Origin: an uncultured Collinsella sp.
GTDB taxonomy: Bacteria > Actinomycetota > Coriobacteriia > Coriobacteriales > Coriobacteriaceae
Direction: 5' to 3'
DNA: 64,000 nt
Assembly: GCA_937995345.1 (NCBI GenBank)
Contig: CALKKS010000028.1
Span: 1 to 64,000, forward strand
The notes beneath the pieces were generated by a model. That model saw only the letters and a program-made list of their open reading frames with translations, was not told the DNA's origin and did no database searches. This document shows positions 27,968-35,887 of the stretch, one piece after another. Positions within the stretch are counted from its first letter, which is position 1. Each line of letters begins with the position of its first letter. A program made the position numbers and the translations under genes.

Positions 27968-28033
27968 AGTTGCGGTGAAATACGGACCGTTTGAGAACCT
28001 CGGAGCGTCCAGCAGCCCCATTTCACCGCAGCT
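27968..28033. repeat. Dispersed hairpin AGTTGCGGTG, copy 2
   Basis: AGTTGCGGTGAAAT (27968-27981) faces ATTTCACCGCAGCT (28020-28033), one mismatch. Same family as 10085 and 47029; here the inner part of the arms has diverged. Confidence 0.7.
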
Positions 28034-28095
28034 TACGAATGGGCCGGGCAATTCCGGCACAGGAATTGGCATTTAACTCACCGCGCGCATGAAAA

Positions 28096-28234
28096 GGGCC
28101 CATCTACTACGATGAACTCGACGGGGTCGACCATACCCGCTTATTTTGAAAATCAGCAAGCCTTCTACCTGCTGTTTTTATTTTACGATCTTCGCCACGG
28201 TCGAGTGTGTGGCAGTAAACGTAGTAGATAGACC
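28096..28234. repeat. Inverted repeat GGGCCCATCTACTACG
   Basis: GGGCCCATCTACTACG (about 28097-28112) faces CGTAGTAGATAGACCC (about 28219-28234), two mismatches, with ~105 bp between that contain further short pairings around GGTCGA. No gene is seen between 27919 and 28363; this repeat and the hairpin at 27968 fill most of it. Confidence 0.5.
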
Positions 28235-28363
28235 CATTTTGTGGCACACGGCTCATCCAAGCTCAAGCTCGAATACCGAGGACCCCCTCATTCACGGCTG
28301 CGAGCGAAAAACCGAATAGAATAAATATCAAATTGCTAAGCCTGTTTGGCGAACGGAGGAAAT

Positions 28364-28684
28364 ATGGGCGAGGTAGCCGAAAAAGACTGGAGGCTGTTCA
28401 AGGAGCTGCTCCCAAAATGGCAAGAAAGCTATATGGAAATGCTCATCGGCCAGTACATCGAGATGCTAAACGGCGACAGCGAAGCGTCCAGTAGATTTTG
28501 GGCGTTAGAGGAGCGCATCAATAGGGACAAGCTGTCCTCAGGAGTGCTGGTAAACGATATTCGCCGCAGCACTATGCGTTATGAGATAGCCAACTTGCTT
28601 TCCGATAACGTGATTACGCTCGATGACCTTGAGGGTTTTACCGAAGATATTAAGAGCTACGCGCGGCGCTGCATCTGCCGGTAA
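28364..28684 (+). CDS. Small conserved protein of unknown function
   Basis: A 106-aa soluble, helical and charged protein: EKDWRLFKELLPKWQESYME at the start, then FWALEERINRDK, and VITLDDLEGFTEDIKSYARR near the end. It resembles a family of small proteins seen in Clostridia and Actinobacteria, usually annotated only as hypothetical (from memory, not searched). There is no signal peptide or membrane segment. ATG at 28364 is chosen because of the strong GGAGGAAAT just upstream; an in-frame ATG six codons earlier lacks one. A terminator-like hairpin follows (28732-28770). No functional link to neighbours is visible. Confidence 0.75.
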   Translation: MGEVAEKDWRLFKELLPKWQESYMEMLIGQYIEMLNGDSEASSRFWALEERINRDKLSSGVLVNDIRRSTMRYEIANLLSDNVITLDDLEGFTEDIKSYARRCICR

Positions 28685-28718
28685 GAACGCTGAGCGACAT
28701 GCGCAACCACAACCGCCT

Positions 28719-29216
28719 TTTTGCATAAATTGCCCCGCCGATTGCATATTTCGGCGGGTCGGTTGCTTTTTGCCCACAGGTACCCCAGGGGGCGGCGTGC
28801 AAATTCCGGAGTTTTCAGCGTCCCGGAGTCCGCGGGTGCGGGAGCGGGCGCATAATACAGCGCTTAAAGTCCTGATTCTGAACCCCAACGCCTCAAGAGC
28901 CGCTCGTTTTTCTACGGAATGCGCCCCTTGACGCCCGCCTTTCGCCCAAAATCCAGCATGCAAGCGCCCCCGAATGCTGAATATTCCCAAAAATGCACGC
29001 CGCACTCTACCCCAGGCACCCGCAGCAAGAAGACGAATAGCCTCGGCCTCCCCAGTTACCGCAGGAGGCCCCAGGGCCTACCTCCCAAATCTTTCCGCAG
29101 GACGGAAGGACCCCGCCGCGCGAAGCGCACGGCGGGGTCCCGACATGTCCGAGGACGATTTGGGAGGTAAGCCCTGGGGCCTCCGATGGGGGCAGTCCTA
29201 GCCGAGGCTATTCGTC
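28719..29216. repeat. ~500-bp duplicated intergenic block, copy 2, with terminator
   Basis: The counterpart of 26282-26780. It includes a terminator-like hairpin GCCCCGCCG / CGGCGGGTC with a following GCTTTTTG (28732-28770). Its right end runs nine bases into the 3' end of pfkA, reading GCCGAGGCTATTCGTC, where copy 1 continues into a full outer arm instead. Confidence 0.85.
29064..29184. repeat. Nested palindrome, copy D
   Basis: 27-bp arms 29064-29090 / 29158-29184 (one mismatch), core hairpin GGACCCCGCCG / CGGCGGGGTCC, and the same boxes as copy C. It lies between the convergent 28364 gene and pfkA. The outer left arm (from about 29015) is complete, but the outer right arm is only 16 bp (29201-29216) and overlaps the end of pfkA. 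Confidence 0.85.
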
Positions 29217-30287
29217 GCCGAAGCTGATGCCCAACGCCTTGGCCTCGCGCACCAGATCGCTCTGGGGGTCGACATATTTGAGCTTGCCGGCGACCTCCTC
29301 GAGCGGCATGTGGCACATCTTGCCGTCACGCAGGGCAATCATGTAGCCAAACTCGCCGCGTAGGCAGCCGAGCGCTGCCTCGACGCCGCACTGGGTCGCA
29401 AAGATGCGGTCCTGGGCGTCGGGCTGACCGCCGCGCTGCGTGTGACCGGGGATGGCGACGCGGGTCTCGCGACCAGTCTTGGCCTCGATCTCCTTGGCGA
29501 TGTCGTAGACGATCGACGGGCTCGTGCGCTCGGCAAGCTTCTTCTTGTATTCCTTCTTGGACAGCGCCGCGTCCTCCTTGGAGATAGCGCCCTCGGCGAC
29601 GGCCACGATGGTAAAGCGGCTGCCGGTCTCCATGCGATGCTCGATGGTCTTGATGACGTTGTCCATGTCGTAGGGGATCTCGGGAATCAGGATGACGTCC
29701 GCACCGCCCGCGACGCCGGCATACAGCGGAATCCAGCCAACCTTGTGTCCCATGATCTCGATGACAAACACGCGGCCGTGACTCGAGGCAGTGGTGTGGA
29801 TGTCGTCGATGCACTTGGTGGCGACGTCGATGGCGCTCGTAAAGCCAAACGTCAACTCGGTGCCCCAGGTGTCGTTATCGATGGTCTTAGGCAGGGCGAT
29901 AACGTTGAGGCCCTCTTCGCGCAGACGGTTGGCGGTCTTGGTGGAGCCGTTGCCGCCCAGCATAAACAGGCAGTCGAGCTGTAGCTTATGATAGGTGTGG
30001 ACCATTGCCGGCACCTTTTCGACGCCGTCGGCCTCGGGAATATCCAGGCGCTTGAACGGCGTACGGCTTGTGCCCAGAATAGTGCCGCCACGGGTAAGGA
30101 TGCCGCTAAAATCGGCGGGCGTCATGACGCGGAACCGGCTGTAGATAAGGCCCTGGTAGCCGTCCTCAAAACCATAGATCTCGATAGGCTCTTCGCTATT
30201 GGTCATGAGCGTTTTGACGATGCCGCGCATGGTGGCGTTGAGCGCCTGGCAGTCGCCGCCACTGGTAAGAAGACCGATCCTGAGCAT
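29208..30287 (-). CDS. pfkA: 6-phosphofructokinase
   Basis: Phosphorylates fructose 6-phosphate in glycolysis. RIGLLTSGGDCQALNATMRG is the N-terminal nucleotide loop, GGNGSTKTA replaces the common GGDGS, PKTIDND contains the catalytic Asp, and MGHKVGWIPLYAG follows. At the positions that separate donors, Gly (as in E. coli Gly104) with Lys (E. coli Gly124) is the combination known for actinobacterial ATP-type enzymes, so ATP is more likely than pyrophosphate. 359 aa is in range. ATG at 30287 follows GGAAGG. The last codons and stop (GACGAATAG) are shared with the repeat block ending at 29216. Confidence 0.93.
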   Translation of the reverse strand: MLRIGLLTSGGDCQALNATMRGIVKTLMTNSEEPIEIYGFEDGYQGLIYSRFRVMTPADFSGILTRGGTILGTSRTPFKRLDIPEADGVEKVPAMVHTYHKLQLDCLFMLGGNGSTKTANRLREEGLNVIALPKTIDNDTWGTELTFGFTSAIDVATKCIDDIHTTASSHGRVFVIEIMGHKVGWIPLYAGVAGGADVILIPEIPYDMDNVIKTIEHRMETGSRFTIVAVAEGAISKEDAALSKKEYKKKLAERTSPSIVYDIAKEIEAKTGRETRVAIPGHTQRGGQPDAQDRIFATQCGVEAALGCLRGEFGYMIALRDGKMCHMPLEEVAGKLKYVDPQSDLVREAKALGISFGDE

Positions 30288-30328
30288 GATGAATCCTTCC
30301 GGGCAAGTTATAACATGCGCATAAGTTT

Positions 30329-30355
30329 ACCCCCGTACACTGTTGATACGGGGGT
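30329..30355 (-). terminator. Hairpin between amidohydrolase gene and pfkA
   Basis: ACCCCCGTA (30329-30337) pairs with TACGGGGGT (30347-30355). It lies about 75 bases past the stop of the minus-strand gene at 30428 and upstream of pfkA, so it probably ends the upstream transcript. Confidence 0.6.
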
Positions 30356-30427
30356 AAAACGTGTTAGCTCAAGCGTATAGAAATGTAAACAACGTCAGGC
30401 GAGCGTAAGGTCGACGGGCCTGGCTCC

Positions 30428-31519
30428 TTACAGCGCAAAGGCGTCGATGTCGCCCCAGTGGCGGCGCAGCGTGATGGCGGCAGCGGGCTCGGTGTTGTCG
30501 AAGACGACCGACCACTGCGTGTTGCTGGTGATGTCTTCCGGATTGGGCTCTTGCGCCGCAGCGCGTAGGGCCTTCCAAGCGACTGCCTCGTCTTGGGCAC
30601 CGACATGGGCGTCAAGGACATCGGCGATTGCGACGGCGCGCTCCTTACCATGGCCCAGCTCGCCATTCTTTTGGTTGGGCAGCACTTCGTCGCCATAGCA
30701 GGCGTAGAAGTTCGTAACCTGGCGTACGGGCGTCGCCTTGCATGCACGGTCGGGATCGCGCGGATCCCACTCCACCACCCGCGCGTCACCGGCGGCGTCG
30801 TTGATAAAGAAGTGGTAATCGCGTCCTGCCATGGCGTGCATGTCGTAGGCGGAAAGCAGGTCGACAGCCTCCTGCGTGGTGGCCGCGCGGTCGAGCACCA
30901 GACGGATGGCGAGCGAGGTATTGATGACGGGGCGTTGCGTGTCCTGGTCACAGGGCTTGGAATCCAGGGTGAGTACGGCAACGGACACGCCGCATTCGTT
31001 AACACCGTCGAGCTGGGCAAACGGGCCCATCAACGCCGCGGCGCGTCCGGCGACGGAGTCAAGTGGAGTGTTGGCGCCCAGGTTATTGAGGGCCGCAAAG
31101 CCGATGGAGGCATAGCCGTCGCGCGGGTGATTGCGCACCAGCAGCGCCGAGGTGTCGTCCTTAAAGTCGTAATTGCGACCGGTGCGCACGCGGCCTTCGG
31201 CATCTACGGCGACAAAAGCGCTGCAGGCAAACTGGGGCGCCTGGACATGTGCCGGCACGCCGGGGAGCACCTGCGCCACCACGGCATCGATGTAGGTCTG
31301 GTCGTCGCGCACGCCAGCGGCGATGATGGTATCGAGGTCGTAGTCGTAGGCGATATCGACTGCATACAGGTCATAGTCGTCTGTGTAGTCGGTCAGGCGC
31401 CTGAGCGAAGCGGCAGATTTGATTTGCTTGCGATAGATGGCTCCGGCAACAGCGGCGAGGCCGACAACGGTTCCTGCAACACCACAAGCGATAGTGGCGG
31501 CAATGCTGCGTGGTTTCAT
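30428..31519 (-). CDS. Membrane-anchored Ntn-type amidohydrolase (linear amide C-N hydrolase / C45-like)
   Basis: About 363 aa. An N-terminal membrane anchor (ATIACGVAGTVVGLAAVAGAI) is followed by an extracytoplasmic domain of the choloylglycine hydrolase/C45 type. FACSAFVAVDAEGRVRTGRNYDF gives the expected nucleophile Cys followed by the GRNYD motif, and NECGVSVAV, INTSLAIRLVLDRA and FFINDAAGDARVVEW match the fold. The nucleophile is not at the N-terminus, so activation would need cleavage, or it acts unprocessed. It could hydrolyse acyl-amides; bile salts are possible, but close similarity to true bile salt hydrolases is not evident. ATG at 31519 has AGGAG. It is the last gene of the electron-transfer cluster, 93 bases after EcfT, and may be independent of it. 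Confidence 0.75.
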   Translation of the reverse strand: MKPRSIAATIACGVAGTVVGLAAVAGAIYRKQIKSAASLRRLTDYTDDYDLYAVDIAYDYDLDTIIAAGVRDDQTYIDAVVAQVLPGVPAHVQAPQFACSAFVAVDAEGRVRTGRNYDFKDDTSALLVRNHPRDGYASIGFAALNNLGANTPLDSVAGRAAALMGPFAQLDGVNECGVSVAVLTLDSKPCDQDTQRPVINTSLAIRLVLDRAATTQEAVDLLSAYDMHAMAGRDYHFFINDAAGDARVVEWDPRDPDRACKATPVRQVTNFYACYGDEVLPNQKNGELGHGKERAVAIADVLDAHVGAQDEAVAWKALRAAAQEPNPEDITSNTQWSVVFDNTEPAAAITLRRHWGDIDAFAL

Positions 31520-31612
31520 GGGGGCTCCTCTCAAAGGGATGCTATAAGCATTATCGCAAATGACGTGCAAGGCATATGCAGCATTCTGGCGAGTGGCTCA
31601 GCATGCCGAGGC

Positions 31613-33151
31613 CTAGAGCAGCGCGATCACGACGATGCAGAATCCGAGCGCCAGAACTTCGATATCAGCCCGACCAAAGCGATAGCTGCGTATGCAGGTT
31701 CTGCTGGCAGCCGGGCACGTTCCGTATTCGCGGTTGACCATAGCGAGCGCGAGCGTATCGGAACGGCGCAGCGCGCTACTAAACAGGGGCGTGATGACGG
31801 GAACAAAGGTACGCGCGCGCTGCAGGGGCGAGGGGCTATCAAAACGCGCTAGGCGAGTTTCCTGAGCAGCCTTGATGCGATTGAATTCCTCGATCAATAC
31901 AGGAACAAAACGGAGCGTGAGCTGGATGGCGATGGTGGCATCGTCGGTGCGCAGGCCAAAACGGGCGAGGGGCCTCAGAAGCGCCGCGGCGCCATCGGCG
32001 AGTGCGGTGGGGGAGGTGGTCGCCATGAGCGTCGACGTTCCCAGCATAATGAGGGCAAAACGCAGCACGCAGAGCGCGCCAAAGAGCAGACCTCCCGAGG
32101 TGATCTGCACGGGTCCCGCCTGCAACAGCAGAGTCCCCGATACAGTAAAGAGCGCGTTGAAGACCAGGACAAACCCCATAAGCCAGCGAAATGGCCTGAG
32201 GGCACGAAGCGCCTGGCGCATCGAACTGCCGCTTGCGGCGAGCGAGGCGAATGCGGTGAGCGCGACGGCGGCAAGGGCGCCGGACTGCTGGGCGATAAAG
32301 CCAGCAATCATAAAGAGCATGCAGAATACAAGCTTGGTGACGGGGTGCAGCAGGTGAACGAGGCTTGACCCCGGACGAAAGATGCCAAACGAGACCGCCT
32401 TGGATGCCAACGGGGTATGTCCGGTTTCCACGGGACGTGTGGCCGTTACGCCAACGGATGCCACCTGGATGCCCTCGGAACTCAGCGGCAGCAGCAAGCC
32501 GTCCTGCAGTCGAAAGGCCTTGTCGCAGATGCTCAGCACACGCGAATCGTGCGTGGCGATTACAATGCCGCGGCCGTGGCGTGCGAGTTGAGCCAAGCGC
32601 TCGAGCAGCAGCCGGTGGGCGCGGGGATCGAGTCCGGCGCTGGGCTCGTCGAGCAGCAAATACGGTGTCTCGAGTGCAAGCATATCGGCAACGGCGATAC
32701 GGCGCTGCTCTCCGCCAGAATGGGCAAAGGGGCTTGTGTCGCCGATAGCGGCGAGATCAAACCCGACGCTGGCGAGCGATGTGCCAACGCGTCGCTCGAC
32801 CTCGGCTTCGTCCAGTCCAAGATTGCGAGGGCCAAACGCCACCTCGTCAAAGACCGTGGCGGCAAAAAACTGCTGCTCGGGGCGCTGCTGCACGAGCGCC
32901 ACGGTTTTGCGGTACGTACGAAGTTCATCCGCCGTGGGGCGTGTGCCAAGCGCGGTGCCGTCTGCCACGACAGACCCCGCCTGCACGGCAAGCGCTCCGG
33001 CAAGGACACGCAGCAGCGTTGACTTGCCGGAGCCAGAGGCACCTGCGATACCGATCACGCTGCCAGGCCTAATTTCCAACGAAACACGAGATAGGGTACA
33101 GGCGTCTGCTTCGGGATAGCAGACGGTTATGTTTGAGCAGGTTAACGCCAC
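31613..33151 (-). CDS. ECF transporter ATPase fused to EcfT membrane protein
   Basis: About 512 aa in one chain. Residues 1-230 are an ECF-type ATPase: Walker A GASGSGKST, the ECF Q-loop VALVQQRPEQQFFAATV, signature SGGEQRRIAVADML and Walker B LLLDEPSAGLD. Residues about 255-512 are EcfT/CbiQ: several helices (LVFCMLFMIAGFIAQQ) and the coupling region FNRIKAAQETRLARFDSP, then ALAMVNREYGT. The chosen GTG at 33151 overlaps the upstream gene by 10 bp and has GGAGGA just before it; a longer frame to 33316 runs antisense-like through the previous gene and lacks similarity. Together with 33142-34299 it gives a full A-A'-T-S set in two proteins. Confidence 0.88.
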   Translation of the reverse strand: MALTCSNITVCYPEADACTLSRVSLEIRPGSVIGIAGASGSGKSTLLRVLAGALAVQAGSVVADGTALGTRPTADELRTYRKTVALVQQRPEQQFFAATVFDEVAFGPRNLGLDEAEVERRVGTSLASVGFDLAAIGDTSPFAHSGGEQRRIAVADMLALETPYLLLDEPSAGLDPRAHRLLLERLAQLARHGRGIVIATHDSRVLSICDKAFRLQDGLLLPLSSEGIQVASVGVTATRPVETGHTPLASKAVSFGIFRPGSSLVHLLHPVTKLVFCMLFMIAGFIAQQSGALAAVALTAFASLAASGSSMRQALRALRPFRWLMGFVLVFNALFTVSGTLLLQAGPVQITSGGLLFGALCVLRFALIMLGTSTLMATTSPTALADGAAALLRPLARFGLRTDDATIAIQLTLRFVPVLIEEFNRIKAAQETRLARFDSPSPLQRARTFVPVITPLFSSALRRSDTLALAMVNREYGTCPAASRTCIRSYRFGRADIEVLALGFCIVVIALL

Positions 33152-34299
33152 AGTTCCTCCAGGCCGCATCGAATGAGCAGATCGCGCTGGTCGGCAAGAT
33201 CTTGCACGGTACCCAGGTATGCGATGGCGCCCGCCTCGAAGACGGCGACTCGGTCGGCGCGCGCGACCTCGTCGAGCAACTGCGTGATCTGGATCACGGC
33301 AACATCGCGCTGGCAAAGATGATCGATGAGATCATTGACGGCCTCGCGGGCGGCCTCGTCGAGCATGGCGGTCGTCTCGTCAAAAATCATGAGCGAAGGG
33401 GTGAGCGCAACCAATCCCGACGCCGCCACGCGTTGTTTTTGGCCGCCCGAGAGCGTGGCGACATCGCGTTGCTCAAGCTCGACAATGCCAAGCTCGTTGA
33501 GTGCCTGCAAGACTTCTGAACGCATTTCGTCGCGGGGGACACCGCGGTTTTCGAGTCCAAAGGCGATGTCATCTCGCACGACTGGAGCGACGATCTGGTT
33601 ATCGGGATCCTGAAAAGCAAGGCCTACGGTGCCCTGCACGCGCATGGCGGGCCCGTTTGCATCTTTGAGCAGCCCCGCAAGCTCGAGTGCACAGGTGCTT
33701 TTGCCACTGCCGTTGGTGCCGACAAAGGCGATGCGCTCTCCTGCCACGATATTGGCGGCAAGTGCAGCGCAATCGACGGAGGGACGTGTGTCATCGGCTT
33801 GCTCAATACCGGTGAGCGCACCTTCTGCCACCGCGCCCGTAATGCCGCCGGTAACGCAGGCGGCGACGCCCAGAACGCCCAGATTGATAAAGACTGCCGG
33901 GGTCTGCAGCGCCATGGCGGCAACGCCCAGCTGGCCTACATTGTGCAGCACGGCGGCAAGCATGCTCACGGGCACCAAGCCAACACCCGGCACGGCAGCA
34001 AGGGCGACCATGCCGATAAAGGCGAGGACCGTGCCGCCTAGGCTATAGACGAGCATCATGGGCGAACCAAACAAAAAGCCCGATGCAAAGACCTTGACGA
34101 GTGCAACGGCGGCGGCGCTTTTAACATCGAGCGTATAGAGCGCGACGACTACGGCCACGTTGGCAAGGCCCAGTTTAATGCCGGGCACCGCGACGGGCAG
34201 CGGAATCATGGTCTCCAGATAGGACAGCACCAATGCGCAGGCGCACAACAGCGAAACGCGCGCCAGGCGGCGAGTGTGCTCGATATCGACCATCTCCAC
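33142..34299 (-). CDS. Gx/EetB-like membrane protein fused to an ECF ATPase
   Basis: A 385-aa fusion. Residues about 10-170 are a membrane protein of the Gx transporter (HepS-component-I-like, EetB-like) family: SYLETMIPLPVAVPGIKLGLANV, FLFGSPMMLVYSLGG and LHNVGQLGVAA. From about 190 on is an ATPase with Walker A GTNGSGKST, Q-loop LAFQDPDNQIVAPV, signature LSGGQKQRVAASGLV and Walker B MIFDETTAMLD. The ATPase lacks part of the usual first strand. Fusion of this membrane family to an ECF ATPase suggests that it acts as the substrate-binding S-component. The start is GTG 34299 or ATG 34293. The NusG-II gene ends four bases upstream, so they are one operon. Confidence 0.88.
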   Translation of the reverse strand: MEMVDIEHTRRLARVSLLCACALVLSYLETMIPLPVAVPGIKLGLANVAVVVALYTLDVKSAAAVALVKVFASGFLFGSPMMLVYSLGGTVLAFIGMVALAAVPGVGLVPVSMLAAVLHNVGQLGVAAMALQTPAVFINLGVLGVAACVTGGITGAVAEGALTGIEQADDTRPSVDCAALAANIVAGERIAFVGTNGSGKSTCALELAGLLKDANGPAMRVQGTVGLAFQDPDNQIVAPVVRDDIAFGLENRGVPRDEMRSEVLQALNELGIVELEQRDVATLSGGQKQRVAASGLVALTPSLMIFDETTAMLDEAAREAVNDLIDHLCQRDVAVIQITQLLDEVARADRVAVFEAGAIAYLGTVQDLADQRDLLIRCGLEELWR

Positions 34300-34302
34300 G
34301 GA

Positions 34303-34719
34303 TTAGCGCCCCACTACGTCGTAGGTGGTCTTGGCGCTCGCGTCGACGATATCGACGGTAAGCTTGTGCGGAAGGCAGACAATTTGCTCCCCGGCAGCGT
34401 CAATCCAGCCCTGGTGCACGCAGTCCTGGTTGGGACAGTCTGCTTCCTCGACGTGCACGCGTCCGTCTTTGATTTCGATGAGGTTGGTTCCCAAGTCGGT
34501 CGTAACGGTCTTGGTCGTGTTCTGGTTCAGAGGAAGCTCGTAGACGTTTTGCTCTCCATCGCGGATAACGACCGTGGCCGTGTCGGCGTTCGTGTTTGCT
34601 CCCATCAGACGCGTGGCGGCTAAGCCGGCGCATGCGACGGCCGCTATCGCCAAAACCAGGATGAGGTTGAGTCTTTTGTTGTCGCGCCCATTGCGCGCAC
34701 CTTTGCGCTTGACCATCAT
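34303..34719 (-). CDS. NusG-domain-II extracytoplasmic protein (EetA-like)
   Basis: A 138-aa protein with one N-terminal membrane anchor (LILVLAIAAVACAGLAATRL) and a NusG domain II outside the membrane. The signature EADCPNQDCVHQGWI, then GEQIVCLPHKL, is intact, including two Cys that could form a disulfide or bind a cofactor. In Listeria and lactobacilli the same pair, NusG-II (EetA) and Gx protein (EetB), belongs to the flavin-based extracellular electron transfer locus. Here it sits between ApbE (five bases away) and the EetB-ATPase fusion. Two adjacent ATG codons are available at the start. Confidence 0.88.
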   Translation of the reverse strand: MMVKRKGARNGRDNKRLNLILVLAIAAVACAGLAATRLMGANTNADTATVVIRDGEQNVYELPLNQNTTKTVTTDLGTNLIEIKDGRVHVEEADCPNQDCVHQGWIDAAGEQIVCLPHKLTVDIVDASAKTTYDVVGR

Positions 34720-34724
34720 GGCTC

Positions 34725-35798
34725 CTAGTCCTGCAAGATCTTGAACGCCGAGCCGTCGCTCTTGGTGGCGCGATCGTCCATATCGACTAAAACGCCGCCC
34801 CCAAAGCGCTCATCGCTTTCGATAAGCTCCATGGCGCGGTCGTGGCCGAGCAAAAACAGGATGGTAGAGTAGGCGTCCCCAAGCACGGATTTCTTGGTCA
34901 TGATCGAGGCGCTCTTGAGGTCGGTGGCGGCGGGGTAGCCCGTTTTGGGGTCGAGGATGTGGTAGTAGAACGTGCCGTCCTGCTCAAAGCCGCGCTCATA
35001 GAGGCCGCTCGTCACAAGGGAGCGGTTGCGCGTCTTGACGGTGGCGAGCACGTCGTCCTGCGCGCCGTTGGGGTCTTGCACGCCCACGTTCCAGGCGTCG
35101 CCGTCAAAGCTCTTGCCCATCACGTAGACGTTGCCGCCCAGGCTGATGGAGGCATTTCCGACGCCGTGCTTCTTAAAGAGCGTCACGAGGTCGTCGGTGA
35201 TGTAGCCCTTGGCGATGCCGCCCAGGTCGAGCTTGGCCTGGGGGTCGGCGAGGGTGACGGTGGTGCCGTCGACCGAGATGGTGCGATAGTCCACATGGGG
35301 GAGTGCCGCCTGGATGTCCTCATCTGCGGGCTTGACCTCGTTGTCAAAATCCCAGAGGCTCGAGACGGCGCCGATGGTGATGTCAAAGAGCCCGTCGGAT
35401 TCCTTGGCGTAGCGGATGGCTGCCTCGATGACCTCGGCGGTCTCGTGCGCGACTTCCACGGGCTTGCCGCCTGCATTGTTGATGTTCCAGATATCCGAGC
35501 CCTCCACGGTGCGCGAGAACTTGTTCTCAAAGTAGGTGCAGCGGTCGGCGACCTCGTCCATGACCTTTTTGCTGCACTGGGCGCTGATATTCACGACAGT
35601 GTCGAAGACAAAGAGCGTTGTGCTCTGTACCTTGGGCGAGCTGTCGGAGCCCGCGGAGCCCGCTTTGGACGCGGCTACAGGGCCCGAGCCGCCCTGCATG
35701 CCCGAGCAGCCGGTAAGTGCACCGGCGCATGAGACGAGGGCCCCGCCTGCGAGGGCGATAAACGTGCGGCGGTCGATGGTGTGGGGGGTCTGGATCAT
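34725..35798 (-). CDS. apbE: FAD:protein FMN transferase ApbE
   Basis: Attaches FMN from FAD to a Thr or Ser in flavoprotein motifs of the type SGAT, outside the cytoplasm. It is 357 aa with a leader IDRRTFIALAGGALVSCAG followed by LTGC, i.e. a twin-arginine-like lipoprotein signal. Family motifs are LDLGGIAKGYITD, SLGGNVYVMG, and HILDPKTGYPA followed by the metal-binding Asp in LGDAYSTILFLLG. Its substrates are very likely the three intact motifs in the FMN-binding proteins at 36925-38884. It lies within the operon, five bases before the NusG-II gene. Confidence 0.95.
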   Translation of the reverse strand: MIQTPHTIDRRTFIALAGGALVSCAGALTGCSGMQGGSGPVAASKAGSAGSDSSPKVQSTTLFVFDTVVNISAQCSKKVMDEVADRCTYFENKFSRTVEGSDIWNINNAGGKPVEVAHETAEVIEAAIRYAKESDGLFDITIGAVSSLWDFDNEVKPADEDIQAALPHVDYRTISVDGTTVTLADPQAKLDLGGIAKGYITDDLVTLFKKHGVGNASISLGGNVYVMGKSFDGDAWNVGVQDPNGAQDDVLATVKTRNRSLVTSGLYERGFEQDGTFYYHILDPKTGYPAATDLKSASIMTKKSVLGDAYSTILFLLGHDRAMELIESDERFGGGVLVDMDDRATKSDGSAFKILQD

Positions 35799-35887
35799 GG
35801 TGAGCTTTCTGGTCGGTGGCGTTACGGATGAGCCTGCGCCTGCACGACTCGGTGCTGACGGGGCGTTGGGCTGCGGGTGCGCGTGCC

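Noticed and set aside
30428..31519. Bile salt hydrolase
   Set aside because: Only the general Ntn fold is visible; it has a membrane anchor and an internal Cys, unlike typical bile salt hydrolases that start at the Cys.
33152..33316. An N-terminal extension of the ECF ATPase-EcfT protein
   Set aside because: It overlaps the previous gene in another frame and is Arg/Pro-rich; the ATPase domain starts at the GTG at 33151.
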